From contig JAMPIT010000059.1 in assembly GCA_026261815.1 (NCBI GenBank), positions 22,678,001 to 22,742,000 on the forward strand: 64,000 nucleotides of DNA, read 5' to 3'. The stretch's first letter is position 1. Each line of letters begins with the position of its first letter. The translations under genes and the position numbers were made by a program. This document shows positions 48,251-62,900 of the stretch, one piece after another. This DNA is from Monarcha castaneiventris obscurior (Eukaryota; Chordata; Aves; Passeriformes; Monarchidae). Under the pieces are notes generated by a model. The model saw only the letters and a program-made list of their open reading frames with translations, searched no databases and had not been told where the DNA came from.

Positions 48251-51200
48251 CTGCAACAGAGAAGAAACACAGCTTGATTTTGGGTTCTACCATTAAGTAC
48301 ACACATGATGGTAATATACAAAAGGACATTAATCTGTGTGACAGATGCTGAAAAGACTTCTTTTAAGTGAAAAGTCTTCCCAGTATTTCTCTCTGAAATA
48401 ACCTGAAGTTTATACCAGAATAGAATGAAATATTCAAGTCTGACTACACTTGTGCTTTTAGGTATCTGAAACTCTTTGTGGTGTTTGGAGACAGGCAGGC
48501 TTGGCTGTATGTTGGCAGTCTTCAGAACCAATTTAACTGCTGGCAATATTGATGTTTCAAGTTTACTCTTGCTCCTTTTCTTGACTTTGCAGCTAAGAAA
48601 ATGTTTCCTTCACCCTGCACCTACCATTTCAGAAACACGAAAGCCAGTTAAGGTCTTGTTTACACAAGGAAGTAAAACATGCTACAGCTTTCAAGTCCAG
48701 ACCCTTGGTTTTTACCCATCAGCTCCCTGTGCAGATACTCATGGTATCATGAGGTTTATCACCTCACCTCTTTTTAATCTTCAGAGAAAACCATGTTTCT
48801 TTGCACATGCATACAGAGAATTACTGGTGAACCATTCACTGAAACACTCCATAGTTATCTTTTGCTGGAAAGAGGTTATCAAGGAAGCAAAGCAGTGTCA
48901 GGGCACAGTGAATTCACACCTCAGTCCCCAAAGAACTAACTTCTACATGCAGAGAAGCACTAAATCCACTTGGCAAGCTACTACAGCAGCAAGCATGTAA
49001 GGGATTTACAACTTGAGCGGAGGTCTCTTAGGACTAGCACTGAACTTTGAGCACACAGCTATGTCAGCATAGCTGCTCGAGTCAAGCCTTTCAGGGGAAA
49101 TTGAGGATACTGCAACAGAAATCTCTTCTGCAGATGACTTAAGTTATGTCTGAAGTTTAAGTTGTCTTGACAGACAAGAAACTGCCATCACAGCTATATG
49201 CATAGCAGAAGTTCTGCCGACTTCTTTTTCACAGCTAGGGGGCATGAATTTTATGCCCCTGTTATGCTAGGAAAGGGAAGATGAAAAAAGAATCTGTTTT
49301 TCTAGGAGTTTTCATAGCTATTAAATCTAGTAGAGCCAAGCACATGTGAGCTCTGTAAAGTAAATTTCCTCTATTCATTTCAAGTTCAGGACTCAAAAGT
49401 TATGAGACCAAGCCATTTGTCTCATCATACATATCTTAATTCTTGGAGAACTTTTGGTAGTCTTTTGTAGAAAGAGGAATCCATAGATCACTTCTGGTAC
49501 TCTTTTATTGTTTGACAGCTGTGCAGAAGGGTGGTACAGTACCTAGCTCTAAAACACTTACTTAACTCTCATTAAGGGCCAGTTTAAAGAATCTCTAATG
49601 TTAAGCACTGAACTTTAACAGAAGCTCCATGTGCACCAGTGAGCAGGCACTGATAGCTGGTGCAGTCTTCACTGTGTCTGACAGTAGGCAGCGACACTTA
49701 CCTGTCACTTGCAAGAGAACACATGCATTCAAGAAGGGTGTGTTTTTTCTTGGGCTGCTTACTTTTTAATCTTTTTATGTAGGTCAAGCGTCACCAGTCT
49801 CTAAAGGGGTCATTCCTCACATTCCAAACCCTCTTTCCTTGAACTCGCTCTCCACTGTTAATGAAACAGCTAATATATCACAGGCAGGTATCTTACAAAG
49901 CAACTAGGGCAATCCATCGCAGCTAATCATAAAGTCAAAACTGCAGAAGGAGCAATTAAAAATAAATTAATCCCAGCAGATGCTGCACTATTTTCTCTCT
50001 TTCCTCCTGTTTACATTTATATTAAGTGGTAATGAAGGTAACACTGACTCTTACTACAGTTGCCCAGCACACAATCACACAGAATTTAGTCCCCTGACTT
50101 GTGATGAGCATAATTTATTACTTTTGTTATGAAAAATGACAGCATTTGAGTCAAAGTATACCTACCTCTTCACATTTCATTCATCTCTCTTCTACATGTA
50201 TGGCTGAAAGTGCTTAAACGTAAACCCAAATGATCCAAAAAATTAGAAAAGCATCAATATTGATAAGGCACCGAATTGTGTCTATCAAATGCTTCAAGCT
50301 GATTGGTGACTTTTCTATCAGAAAACAATTCCTTCATCTCATTTTTATGTAGCTTTTTTGCAAAACTTGCTAAAAGGACTTATTATAGTGGCATCATTTT
50401 GTATCATTTACCTTAGTCTCTCTAAGGACATTAAGCCAATGTCACCACTAACATAATGAAAAGCAATGTGTATTTGCATCTTAATACATTCTCATTTCTA
50501 ATGTCTAGATATTTATCAAGTTAAATATCCATGTAGTGGAAATCAGGGAAAAAATGTCTTAAAATCAACTGTACCACCTCTCTCTCTTTCTGAAGTTTTC
50601 AGCTACCAAGTGCTTCCTTCATTCATTCCAAATTCAAGTTATATCAGACACAAGACCTTTCCTTGGCAATAATTTAGCAAGGCAAATTTAAAGAAAAGTA
50701 TCTACATACAGCACACCAGAGCTACCGCCAGCCATGCCCATCCAAGAGCCCCTGCTCTCCAAGCACACCAGGGATGCACAGAGCAGAGAGTCTACGAGAC
50801 CAGCGGGTGACTCAACTGTGCACACACAGCAGCTCCTTCAGAACTGAACTCCCTTGGGGGCAAAACATGCTTTCGCCATTAAGATTATTAACTTGGGGAT
50901 ATTTATTCCTATTTCCCCTACATATACCTCTTCTCTGGCAGTTACACACGGTTAATGACTTAATTAAAATAATTGGTATAGGCCTAAAGCTAAAATGTTT
51001 TTCTAGCATAGGAGGAATCTCTTATGGAATACTAAGTAAACATCTCCCACCACAATTCCAGATTCAAAAGACAGTTAATTAACTTCTCAACTTTCAGGCC
51101 AGTTCAACTTATGTTTTCCAAAAGCAATTATTATGAGTTAAATCTTGACACTCAAGGACGGATTGGAGTTGAGTGGTGAGGACAATAAAAGAAGTGATAG

Positions 51201-51532
51201 TTTCTAGATGTAGGAAAGACATTATATCGATACTTAAAAGCCTTATATAGTTAAGCATTTCTGTCCACTTCATTTTGATTCATATAGCTAATTCGGTTGT
51301 TTTATCTTGCACTGAAATGGGCAAAGCATTTTATGGAGAATTTAAGGTCAGTGAGCTAAACTAGGGAGAACAGGGTTTTGTTGGAGTATCGAAATTGGCA
51401 GAAATAAATATTCTGGCTTTCTTGTCAACCTTTCCAATCACTTTCTTGTACTTTTGTCCAAAACAAAAGCAAACCACACAACTCACTGTTCCAGCACATA
51501 AACTTTTGTTAATGCCCTCCCTACTCACTAAC
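48251..51532 (-). other. TRIO: TRIO intron (3.3 kb)
   Basis: No repeat recognised. A 174-codon plus-strand open frame at 48476-49000 is antisense to TRIO and has no recognisable domain; it is taken as chance. Confidence 0.82.
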
Positions 51533-51724
51533 CTGTTCAGCTTTTTGATGGAAGATGGAGGACATGTCCAGTAACGTGCTACGTTCATCCAAGGCTGCAG
51601 CAAACGCCTTCCATTCCTGTTCCAGCTGACTGGCAATCTGTTTGATTTGCTGTGAAGCATAATGGCCAGACTCGATCAGGCGGTTTGCTACGGACATGAT
51701 GCGGCTGATGTTCACATACACATT
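51533..51724 (-). CDS. TRIO: TRIO exon 3 of window: spectrin-repeat helices B-C
   Basis: A 192-nt, 64-codon exon, phase 0. It starts with NVYVNISRIMSVANRLIESG after acceptor ctccacag and ends FHQKAEQ before donor gttagt. It carries EQEWKAFAAALDERSTLLDM, where the tryptophan and the ALDERSTLLDMS segment correspond to the helix-C end of a spectrin repeat. It is the structural counterpart of the exons at 29670-29861 and 2293-2484, which are also exactly 192 nt and end in equivalent positions (ILLDMSVSFHTHVKE and LKLVNASVAFYKTSEQ). The last codon is CAG (Q) where human TRIO is recalled to have K. The donor has T at +3, the only such case among the fifteen. Confidence 0.95.
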
Positions 51725-54700
51725 CTGTGGAGAAGAAGGCGGGAAAAATTAGTGCACGTTAGCAGACCAATTAAATTCAGAAGTATATTCCTAAAAAATT
51801 CTACTTTATCACAATAGTGATTAACAGTCTGGTTTTTATTTGGCAAGTTTATGAGTGCCAAACTTTGGAACCTAGGTGTATACAGTAACAGTTGATCCAT
51901 AACTGACAAGTGAGAATGATGACTTGAAATGATCAGTCTAAAACTCAGGTTAACAATCAGCTTAAGCCAATTTATACTGCATAAAGACACATTATTACAA
52001 TAAAGAGGATGAAATAACCATATTTTACAACAACGTCAATAAAAATGTTTACAGGTATTCAAGTCAACGACATTCAGACACACACAATATGGGAAAACTG
52101 AAGAATCAAGACTGAGCTCTTGATCTATCCACAGTATGCATGTGTGCAACATCTGTGAACCTTTACATCAACTTCTGAAGGTAACTTCTAAAGAAACAAA
52201 ATAAACAACTCTGAGCTACAAGAAATTTAACAGTTTTACATTTTATTTTCTTGCTGTTATATTGCCTCAGAGCTAGCACTGAAAATTAGCCAAATAAGGT
52301 CCAAGATCAGAAGTATTCTCTAGCATACTGGCATTAGTCACTGATGGCTCTTAGTCAATCTAATCTAATTTAAAATCAAGAGTTTCTGATTCCTGTTAAG
52401 TAAAACAAGAACAATTTTTCCACCAAAAGCTTTCTGAGTAACTCTTTCAGAGCTACACGTGTACAACATGGAGTTGACACTTCCTTCAATTGGGCAGACT
52501 CCTATACATCTAGAATGAAGTTCTTAGAATTGTTGAGGCTGGAGATCACCCAGCCCAACCACCAGACACTGAGCAAATCAGGTGGAACCATGACCTGCTG
52601 GCATCCAGCCATTGCCCAGAGCTGGACATTGACTGGCTGGAGCAAGTGTTGCAGTTCCTCCAGGCTTCACTGTCCAGACTCATCTGAGGGGCAATTAGGA
52701 CAGGTCCCTATTGACTGTAAACTGCATGCATGTATGCCAGCAAGAGCATACCTGACACAGCCTACACCTCACCTGCTCCACTTAATAAACTGAGCACAGC
52801 AGTGTCGTGTTGGCTGGTTTTCCTTTCTGCACAGTACCACCTCCTACTTTTCTAGGTTATCCCACACACCTATGCTCTGCTTTTTAAGCACAGCCAAACA
52901 ACTGGTAGAGTACAAATCTGCTATTTACAACAAATTTTAAAAGACTGGAGAGCATTTCGGCCTGTTAAAAGTGTATGTAGCATAAATACAAGACTGCTAC
53001 GTGAATACAGAAAGCCATTAGATGGTCTTCACAGTTGTGAAAAGAAACAAGTGCCAAAAGAGAAAAGAATAAAGGCTACAGTAGACTGCCATTTGAACTT
53101 TTTCTGTACCATAATAAAGCAGTTTTGGAAATTCTGGAACAGCAGTTAAAAATGAAGGACATGCCACTATAAACATTAAGTAAAACAAATTAAAACTGAG
53201 CTGTGGTTAACATGTATTCATTTTCCCATGGCAATCAGGCTTCACACATGTAGAAGAATACAGCCTGTAGCAGTACGAATTTGAATTAAAATGCTGACAG
53301 TTGAACACTTTCCAAGTTATGTACACCACATTCCTTTCCTCAAAAAAAAAAAAACCAACCAAGAAAACAACTTAAAATAATCTAACCCTTTTACCTCACT
53401 ACGTGATATATCTACCAAAGTTTTAAGTGTCAGTATTTTAGAATGCAATGACCCAAATGAGATAGATTTAGTTAAGGAGGAAAAGAATCTGCAATAGCAA
53501 CTCACTACAATGACTGCCTTTAATTGACCCTCGAAGGTCAACAAATTTTGTTAAATTTCCTAAAAGGACAGGCAATTCCAGTGTCATTGTTATAAGACAA
53601 CTGCATATTTTGCACACTGCTGGAGAATGAGAAACACTGTTACAAGTGATCTGTTGCAAATTTACCAGAGACTGATATCTTACTCATTGTATGCATTTCC
53701 ACCCTGGCTTTAGTTAAGGAAGCAACAGCTATGAGGTAATAACTGATAAAGTCTTATTTAGTGACCTCATTTACATCACGTGAATCTGCACAAAGCACCT
53801 GCAGCTTCTAAATGTGTGTCAACTGTCTCAAAGGTGAAAGGCTAATGTGATACTGCATTTCTTTCATTGTGTTACACACATGACTATTGGAACAAGACTT
53901 AAAAGGTAACAATTCAAGTTACTGCATTACCGTGTATTTAGTAAGGATACAAATGTACTTAGCATGATTATTTTCTCTCAAAATGCTCTTTAGCCAGAAG
54001 CTAAAAGGACACCTTATGATTTCTGGAATGCTCCTCATTGCAGATTTTTCCTCTAAAGGGAGTATACAAACGAAAAAGAGTATTGCTCAGCAGAGCAACA
54101 CAGATTAGTAGCCTAAATGCACTGTGTCATTCTTTGATGCATGCCTGAAAGGCAAATACACAGGAAAAAAGGTGACAGCCTACCAACTTAACTGAACTTC
54201 TACCACACTCACACAAAATAAAGCTGACAGGTGACCTGAAGGTCCCATTTTACTTCCTGATTTTCCCAGGCCCACTTAGGAAATGTTTGTTTAGCTCCAA
54301 GATTTGGAACAGTAGTTTTCTGGCACAGAGACTACTAAGTGTTCAGTTTTAAATGCCATCAACTCGGTGACGTGGCCTGCAAGCATCCTAAGTGGCACCT
54401 CTATATAGACTGTAGTGACCTTGGACTATTTTACTGTGATAGAAATAATTGAATGATGGAATTTTCAAATCATCTGCCACTTCACACGCAAATGACCACC
54501 AAAACATGGTGTAGTATTACTGTATGAACAGTATGTTGTATGAACAACACCTGCTTTAATGATTTACATGTTCTCTGACATTTCTTCTAGTCTCATTTTT
54601 GAAGCAACGGTAAAACTTTCAGTTTGGGAATACAAACTTCAATGATGAGGGCTGCAGGACAACTAAAGGTAAAACTTGATCTATTCCATTGAAAAAATAT

Positions 54701-57700
54701 GAACTTGGCAACATCCAAGCTGCAATTAAGGAAAGTGTTATCTGTTCTTCAACTAAAAGGATCCTCTAAATATACTCAGGTAACTATTTAACCATTGCTA
54801 TCAGCACTGGAACATGTGCAATATAATTTAACTTCCTTCAAATTTCTCATCTCTTTCCTACATTTTTCACAGTGGACTTGGGGAATCTTACTGCAAGACT
54901 ATGCAGTCCAACACCAACACTACCTTCTTTCCTCCTTTACTTTTCACTCACCTTTACTTAATCAGAGTAAATGCCCATGCCTTCAAACTCTTCCTACAGC
55001 CACACCACTTTGATGTAGATGTTTCCCATCACAACACTAAGTATGGGGCTTTAAACTGGACCCAGTTCTCTGGTAGGACCAACTGAATCAGCATTTTCTT
55101 TACAAATCTGAAGTTTGGCCACCCCAATAAGTACCAAGAGTGAAATAAGATCTGCTTCTTGTCACTAACACCACCGTCTGTTCCTTTGGTTTGTGATTCA
55201 TTGACATGAACGAACTTGTTGCTGTATCAACACCTCAGTAGCTGACTGATTTTTAAAATCTGTTTATTTGCCTCTTCCCTCTTAAGGACTGCACATTTAG
55301 CCTGTTCTATTTAGTCTTGCTGACTTTGGAGTGCTCCTCAGAAGCCAAAAATAGCCTGAACTCATTTTACCTTTTCAGTCTCTTCTCAGGCTGGTGGCAT
55401 CCAGACGTGTCTCAGCATTAACTGCTCTGGCACCATAAAGATTCTCTTAGGGATGTACACCTGTGGTCTTGCTCTCATTTGCCCAAATCGTGAGGACCAA
55501 GGGCAGTCTAGAACTCACATGGTGCTTAAGTCTTATCTCAAGAGACAAATCTGTGTGGTTACAAAAGTACATATTTAAAGTAAAAAGAATCTCAAGGGTG
55601 AAATATGTCAGTACTACAAAGGAGGAGGAAAAAATTACACTGCCTCTAAGCTAAGGTGATTTTACCTCACCTGACTTCATGTTTTCATTTTTACCAGTCC
55701 CTGTGGCTGGATTTGAGCAAGACATCTTTTTAACTCTGTCAACCTAGTGACAATCAATCACTGCGCTCATATTTTTATTTTAACATCCCAAAGCTCTCAC
55801 CAGTGCTCATCTCTGACACTCTCTTTTTGGATAGCATTCAGTATTTGATTACTACCTTGATAAAATGGTTTAGTGTATGCAAACAGCCTGTTCTGAGAAC
55901 ATTAATCAACTTAGCAATACGCCTACAATTGACATAGGAGTTTTTGGATTATGGCTAATAAATGTAACTGCGACTCATGGTCCTATCAACACTGAGACAA
56001 GAAGCAGTCATAGCACATCCTTTAATAGTAGCATGTGTCAGCTTTCTCCAAACAAAGTTTCATTTTGCTTGTATCACTCTTCAAGCATTTTAACCCTCCC
56101 CAGGGCAGGGAGAGGCACAGTTAAACTGTAATGAACATAAGGCCATCTGATCTGGCAACAAGAGCAGAAAATGTTCCAGCAGACAACATCCTCCTCTTCA
56201 CCTGTATTTCACATGACTTCTTGTCTTCCTTGTGTCCCAGCAGATGTATAGGAAATGGCAGGAAAAAGAGTGGACAGACACATAATCAGTCTTTCCCACT
56301 CTTGCATGCAAGACAGACTAATCGTATAAACATGCGTACTATATTCTTTCAGTTCAGAAACTCAATACATAATTTTTGTACTTGTAACTCCTATGATGCC
56401 TTATTTGAAAGTTTCTCCCTTAAAAGGTACTAAAAACTTGTTTTGAGAAGTGAAGCATTGGTTTAGTCACCCAAATAGGAACATCAGGCTGAAACTGAGT
56501 ATTGCTTAACTCAAATAAATCTCTGGACTTGACAACAGCAATTTACTGTTGCTGAAGGCCTTTAAAATTGTACTAAAAATCCACCCTCATCTTTAGAGAG
56601 CAGAATCACTGAGAGCTTTTTTTCCCTACAATTATGGAACATGGGATCTTTTTGCCCTGTGAAGAGACAGCCTTGACTTTTATCAGTGCACAGCTTCTCA
56701 AATTCCGTAACAGGAAGTCACATACCTATGGCTGCACCTGTGAACTATCCTTCAATCAGTAGCTCTTTCACATCAACCTGTATGCTGATCCATGGTAATC
56801 AAACATACGTCCCTCTTTAATGCACAGCACTACACCAATCCAGCTTTTCTCTGGGACAGATTCATTGCAGAGAGAAACAGTCTGTGTATTAAGCTTAAGA
56901 CCTGCATGAACTTATTCCTGTTACCTTGAAGTGCAACCACATGAATACACAAGATTCCTAGATACACCATTTGCTAATGAAACTGGTGAAAGTAAAGTTA
57001 AATCTCCTCCCTGGATGTATTCTTTACTTTTTTTTATAACATTCGGTTTACACTTCCAACTATTCTGTGTTCTTACTGAAAACCAAGATTCTAAAAATGG
57101 CACAAAGCCATTACAAGAAAATTTAAAAAAAAAAAATCAGCAAATCCTCTTTGTCCTTGATGTAACTAACTCTTGTTCATGACAGGAAGTAAGTAGCTTT
57201 CACAACGGTTTACATCCAGGTGGCTTGCTTCAGACTGGAAGACCAGATCAAAATTTTGGCATCTGACCCAAAGGCTGTCACTCTTTCTCAGCTAAGTTTG
57301 GCATAAGCAGCTGCAGAAGTTGCCCTACACCTCTTGGAAACAAACTGCTACTTGGGAAGGAAGGGGACATGAGAGACCCAGCTATTGACAGAAGGTAGCA
57401 CCTGCTGTGGAGGGGAGCACGTGCCCTGCAGCAACCACAATGTGTTGGGAAAAGCAGCTGCAACATCAATTATCAGAGTTAAGCTGTGAGCAAGTGCAAG
57501 AGGTTGCATTTAGCTGCTTGGGGAGCATTTATCCTTTGAACAGTCCTTCCCTACCTCAAGTGAGCCTAAGAAAATTGACCAGAAAGCAAGATCTATTAAG
57601 GTCCAATTAGGGCCACAATGAAAAGCCTTCAAAATCTCCTGAAATAAATAAAGCTTATATATAGTTGTCTTCCTCCCTTTCTCTATTCCATCCAAATGAA

Positions 57701-59795
57701 TTATTTCACATGGTTGTAGATAGGTTAAAAGTTAAATTCCACCTCTGGTGTTATTCACAGAAGAGACCTTAAATCCACTTTGATTACGGAAGAGTTACAC
57801 TGACAGGAAGAGTGAACAAACAGCAGCTTGTTAAGCACAGAGCATATGTGGAGGGTGGTCAGGGAGAAGCTGAACATACTTGCAGGAGTTAAGACTGCCC
57901 AACATTTTTCCAGTTAAAAGCTAATGAAAAATAAAGCCTGCCAAAATTCAATCAGTTCACGTCATTTTTTATGTTACGTTCAGTTTAATCTCTGACCCTA
58001 ATCTATAAGAAAGGCTTTTGCCATTTAACCAAATAAAACCCAGATAATCTGAATGCTGCTTAAATCAAAACCAGGGACCAATCATTCTGAATTTACATTT
58101 TCCTGGTCTGTGGCAGAGAACCCCTTCTTGGGGGGGCTATGCTACAGAAAAAAAATACAGCTTGTTTTTACCCTTTTGAAAGTTCACATAGCCTATTTTG
58201 CCTTAAATTCAAACTGCTCCTTTTATGCTTTAAGAAATCATTTTGCAGGCTCAGGAAAAGTCCCCTGTAATTAATGCATTTGACAATTAAAGGCAAAGGA
58301 GAGATTAACAGCAAAAGACTAATAGCAAACACAGAGCAGGAAGGATTATGCTGCACCACTCAAGTGGTTCCTACTGTTGATAGCATCTGAACAGTCTGAA
58401 AGAAGGGAAAAAAAATTAAAAAGTCTTCCAATTTGAAGAAAAGAGGACAACAGTGACTAATATCAGGACAGGCTTACAGAAGAAGAATTTAACCTTCACA
58501 ATACAAGTCCAAGAATTGCCTGGAAGGCCACTCAAAATTACAAAGTTCCAAAAGTCATCTCATGTCAATGACACCTACTGTCACCCTGTGTTTCTTTCTG
58601 CTCTACTTCATATGCAGAGCAGTGAGGAACAACAACAAGGTGCTCCATAAGGCAGCAATTCCCCATGCCATGAACCAAACCTAATGGTCAAAACCATATA
58701 TAATGTTACATAACTTTATTACAAAGTCCCCCAGCATTTGCTTCACTCTTTGCAAAAAGTTCATATAGATTTTAATTTTTTTGAACTTTTGGAAACAGAG
58801 CTGAGTTGCAAAAGAAGAAAATGTGCCTGCTCTAATCATGTCACCTACTGTCTTACCTCCAGCTATACCATACACAAGAGCTGCCTTACTAGTCTTTCCA
58901 TTACTGTAGCAAGACACATAACCTAGGTATGTTTATTTTGCCACTTTCCACATTTAGTAGTCCTGTTAGACAGAAAAACTCTCTTGCAAGAGTTGATTAT
59001 TTCAACCACACTTTAATTCAATTCCCATCCTTGGACTGCCAAGAATGTTCATTTGTAACAAGACTGGTAGTGTTCTTCTTTCATTGATCTGACAAACAGG
59101 AACTGGATTTAGGCCCAGACTCCTAAGGTTATTTAAACACCTACAATGTACAAAGGACCTAAAATGTACTTGAGAATTTTGCCCCCATGTTCAACCAGCA
59201 ATTCATGAAACTGAAAGTAAATAGCTTTCACTCCTTGCCACTTAAAATCCATTTTTTTACTACAGCCTACTGATGATATTTGACCAAAAAAATTGTTTGT
59301 TTTAGCTCCATTCTACTATGCCGAAAATGAGAAGCTTCTTCTTGAAACCATGGAAAATTATTACATCAGGCTCAGTTACTTCTTAGAACATTTTGCCTGA
59401 GTTGAAATCTATTCAGAAGATCCTGAGAGGTATTTCTTTCAGAATGGAGAGCTAAAACCCATATTACATGATTCTCTGCAATTTCCTACAAGACCCAAGG
59501 TGGTGCTCAAAGACACATCCCAGGTTCTAGAAGCTTGGATGCTTATATTTGAGAGGTGCTGAGGTTATGTTGAAGACTGTCATTTGCCAAAACAATTTGC
59601 TTTATCACAGTACCTCGGTACTTGACCGCCCTTTATTTTCTTGTGCTGTGTTTTATGAGTTCACTGCTCAAGGACAAATTTGCACTACCTGTAAAGAAGG
59701 ACTGATCTGTGTCTATCTACTTACAAATTCTACCTTAACAGAGAACAAACAGCCAGCATGTCTGTGCTGTGCTGTGCAGGGAGGCCTGTTCTTAC
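51725..59795 (-). other. TRIO: TRIO intron (8.1 kb)
   Basis: AT-rich, with a weak CR1-tail-like sequence at about 52512-52562 followed by about 240 nt of GC-richer unidentified sequence ending near an aataaa at 52784-52789. An A run lies at about 53341-53353. Nothing else is recognised. Confidence 0.8.
52512..52562 (-). mobile_element. Possible CR1 3'-tail fragment
   Basis: The stretch agaattgttgaggctggaga followed by tcacccagcccaaccac resembles a reversed CR1 tail (agaatcattgaggttggaa...gtccaacc). The sequence after it, to about 52800, does not follow CR1 and was not identified. Confidence 0.38.
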
Positions 59796-59918
59796 CATAC
59801 AGTTCATGGCAAAGTGATTGTGCTGTGTCTGAAGCTCCATCGCGTGGGGGTGACTGGTTCCAATCTCTGTGTAGTTGTTCAGAAACAGTCCTTTGTTGTG
59901 TGTGATCCAGTCAAACAT
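59796..59918 (-). CDS. TRIO: TRIO exon 2 of window: spectrin-repeat helix A type (MFDWI)
   Basis: A 123-nt, 41-codon exon, phase 0 on both sides. It encodes MFDWITHNKGLFLNNYTEIG and continues to HFAMNCM. Acceptor is tttcatgtag and donor is gtaaga. The pattern aromatic-D-W-I followed by N/H and L is the start of helix A of a spectrin repeat; the tryptophan is the family's characteristic core residue. It matches the openings of the exons at 35918-36040 (VLDWIENHGEAFL) and 3897-4016 ([12 protein letters not shown]), and sizes are almost identical (123, 123, 120). Against recalled human TRIO there is N for S in the LFLNNY segment. Because the exon is symmetric, skipping it would keep the frame but delete a helix. 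Confidence 0.95.
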
Positions 59919-62900
59919 CTACATGAAAATAGTAAGGAAAGGAGAAAGTTCAGTAATTTTTTACGGCAGAAATCATAGACAAGCAATGTAAGATATCTGT
60001 GAACACAGAATGCAGTCTAAGGCCATGAAAACAAAAAGAGCCACTGATGCTCTTTCCGTTGTAAGTTACTGTACATTTTTAACCCAATCATTGCTGAAAC
60101 CTGTCTTTTTGGATCAAACTCCTGAGGCTGCTACTGTTATCTTTATGACAGGTGTTTATCTCAATGAGCTACAGTAATGTCATGATTGTAAACTTCATTA
60201 TTACAAAGAAGTCATAGTAAACAAACACACTTGGAGCACAGCCCTGAGTTGCCAAGCTTTTTGTTCTCTAGTGTCAACACTTACTGACGTCAGCAGCTTG
60301 AGCAGTTTAGAATGAAAATGGCAACTCATGGAAATCAAATATAAATTCTTTCATGCTGATCAAGTACTTCAGCAGCAAGTTTAATATTTTTACTTCATAA
60401 TTTTACACCAGATTTGAAAACAACTATTCTATTTCTAGATGAATTATTAAAAGTACACGTGAGCACAGAGTTACATATTACTTTCTTCCAGAGAAATTTA
60501 TGAGCAATCTTTAAATATGTTTGTTTTTAAAAAGAAAAAAAAGGAGTATTTTAATATTCCAACAAATTTTAGGGAAGACCTTATATGACAATGGCCATCA
60601 ACGAAGGCACACAGGTATGTTAACAGTGGCACTGGAAAACAAAGTTTTCAAAGACCAAGCAACACAGCAAAGAGCTGTTTAACACCCCACCTGCTCAAAA
60701 TGGTCTTGAAATCTTTGCCATATCCAAGCAAAAGAGACACACCTGCTCTCTGGATAAGCTGAAATAGTTTGTCTAGGAAAAAACTGTAGCACTAAGCATT
60801 CATTCAAAGATCTTTCAAAATACGCTGGCTAACAGAACAACATTATCAAATTCAGTATTTGTCCCAAGTCCGTGACAAACTAAACTGTAAGTTGAACACA
60901 ATATGGCAAGAACTGTAAACCAAACTTTTGAGGTTTCGATAACTGAGACAGCTGATCCCATACTACTAAAATTTTAAGCTGCCTATCTAGAACTCAGTGA
61001 AGATGTGTTAGAACATTATTCAAAACAGACACTGGTACTGCTTGTGACCACTCTTCCCCAGGTCACCTGAATTTGCTTCCTTCAGACACGTAAAGGGCAA
61101 TTCCAACCAGATTCCCTCCCGCCTTGTCCCTTTTTTGCTTTCTCTTCTCCTGAACCAGTCCAAATTTCTTGCACTAAGTTGAGCAAGTCCTCCAAAAGGA
61201 ACGTTTATTTCTCCCCATGCAATACCCTTTTTCTTCCCAACGAAAATTCCCATCCTTTCCCACATTTCACTAATACACAGACATACAATGATGAAAAAGT
61301 CATGAGCTGTGAAATCTAATCTGACACAAGCAGTAAAAATAAGGGCTGCAAGTAGATTAAGGCAAGGGTCTTAATCCAAAAGTGAGTTGGAATACTACAC
61401 AAACCTTCTTTTTAATCTTTTTTTTTACTGGCTAAGGAGAGAAAAACAGTTCCAGGTATGGTAGCTGCTGTCAACCTCATTTTGAGGTGCCTAACATTTC
61501 CCTTTCGAAAGAAAGATGTTTTAATTTAATATAGACTTATTCTTGGAATCAGAAACATAGAGAACATTGATAGGAGCTTACGCAACCACATGGCAGAACA
61601 GAGGTCAATCCCACAGGCTCAAGTATTTCACAAGAAGTTTCTTAAAGCCCAAGTTATGTAAGCAATTTGATAAAATATAAGCAAGTTAACAAAATACATT
61701 TTGATGGTGCTCACATGGTACTGAAAGATATGCTATAATGCAGAATAATTAATGTTGTGATGAAGCGGCTGCAAGGTCAATAAAATACATTTGGGTCTGA
61801 AAGAGCAACACTAGACCAACAGCTTGAGTTATTTTCTAAATGATTTTAGAAACAGGTAATGATTTTATCTTTTTTTCAACTCTCTACATGTCCCTACTAT
61901 TTTCAGCTGCATCCATACACTAAATATTTGCTTTAAAAGGTACTTTAAAAAAATCTTTATTTTTTAAACATGGCAGAAAACATTACAGTAGTGTAAAGGA
62001 AGTCCCTGAGCTGAAATGAAGAGGGTAAGGGAAAGTACAGGTGAAGAATACAAATGAAGAAGCAGGAAGAAGTTTTATATGTTTGTTCTGCTTTTACTCT
62101 TCTCCCTGCATCTGCTTTTGACAGCTGCTGGAGAGCAGAATACTGGTTTAACACCGACTGTTGGTCTCATGCAGTTCAGGCAATCTTATGTAAAATACTT
62201 TCAGAAATCTGAGTACTTTAAGAACTCTGACAAAAACCCTACTTACCACTTGACTGCATAGTCTAGTTACTACTACTCCTGGACAAAAATTCGCCACCCT
62301 TCCTTAAAGCTATTTGTTCCATGGTAACAAGTCAATAATAAGTGATTGCAAAACCATTCTACATGAAAATAGAGCTCATCTTAAAGTGAACTGCCTGCCG
62401 TACTTCCTCTTCAAATTCCATGACAATCAAGGACTTTCTCATTTCAAGGGACTGGTTAGCCTGAAACATTCTGAAATCACTCAGTTCCCTTTTAATGACA
62501 TATGCACTGCCAGAAGAGATTTATCAGTTTTTAGCCTGGGACTTCAAACCCTGCATCAATGAAGTTGTTCCCCATGTCAGCCTCTTATGACTTTGTTGAC
62601 TGCCTGTCACTCACTTCCCAAAGATCACTCAAAAGAAGACCAGTGTAGTCCTTAATCATCTGTATTTATAAAGTATACAGCATTCACCTTTACTTGATAC
62701 ATCTGTCTGGAACAAATGCTTAACAAAACAAGTGCTTTGAAGTCATTAGCAGTTAAAATTTTCTTTGGTAAGAGCTTCCTGTGTTCCTCAAAGCTTACAA
62801 GTACTATCCCATGCCCTTTACTCTAGAAGACCCTGAGTGCCTCTCAATCAAGAAGTCCCTTATTTCTCCTTGAAAGGCTAGTGATTAACTTCAAAGACAA

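Noticed and set aside
48476..49000. 174-codon open frame on the plus strand
   Set aside because: Antisense to TRIO, no family resemblance, ordinary intron composition and no splice or promoter context.
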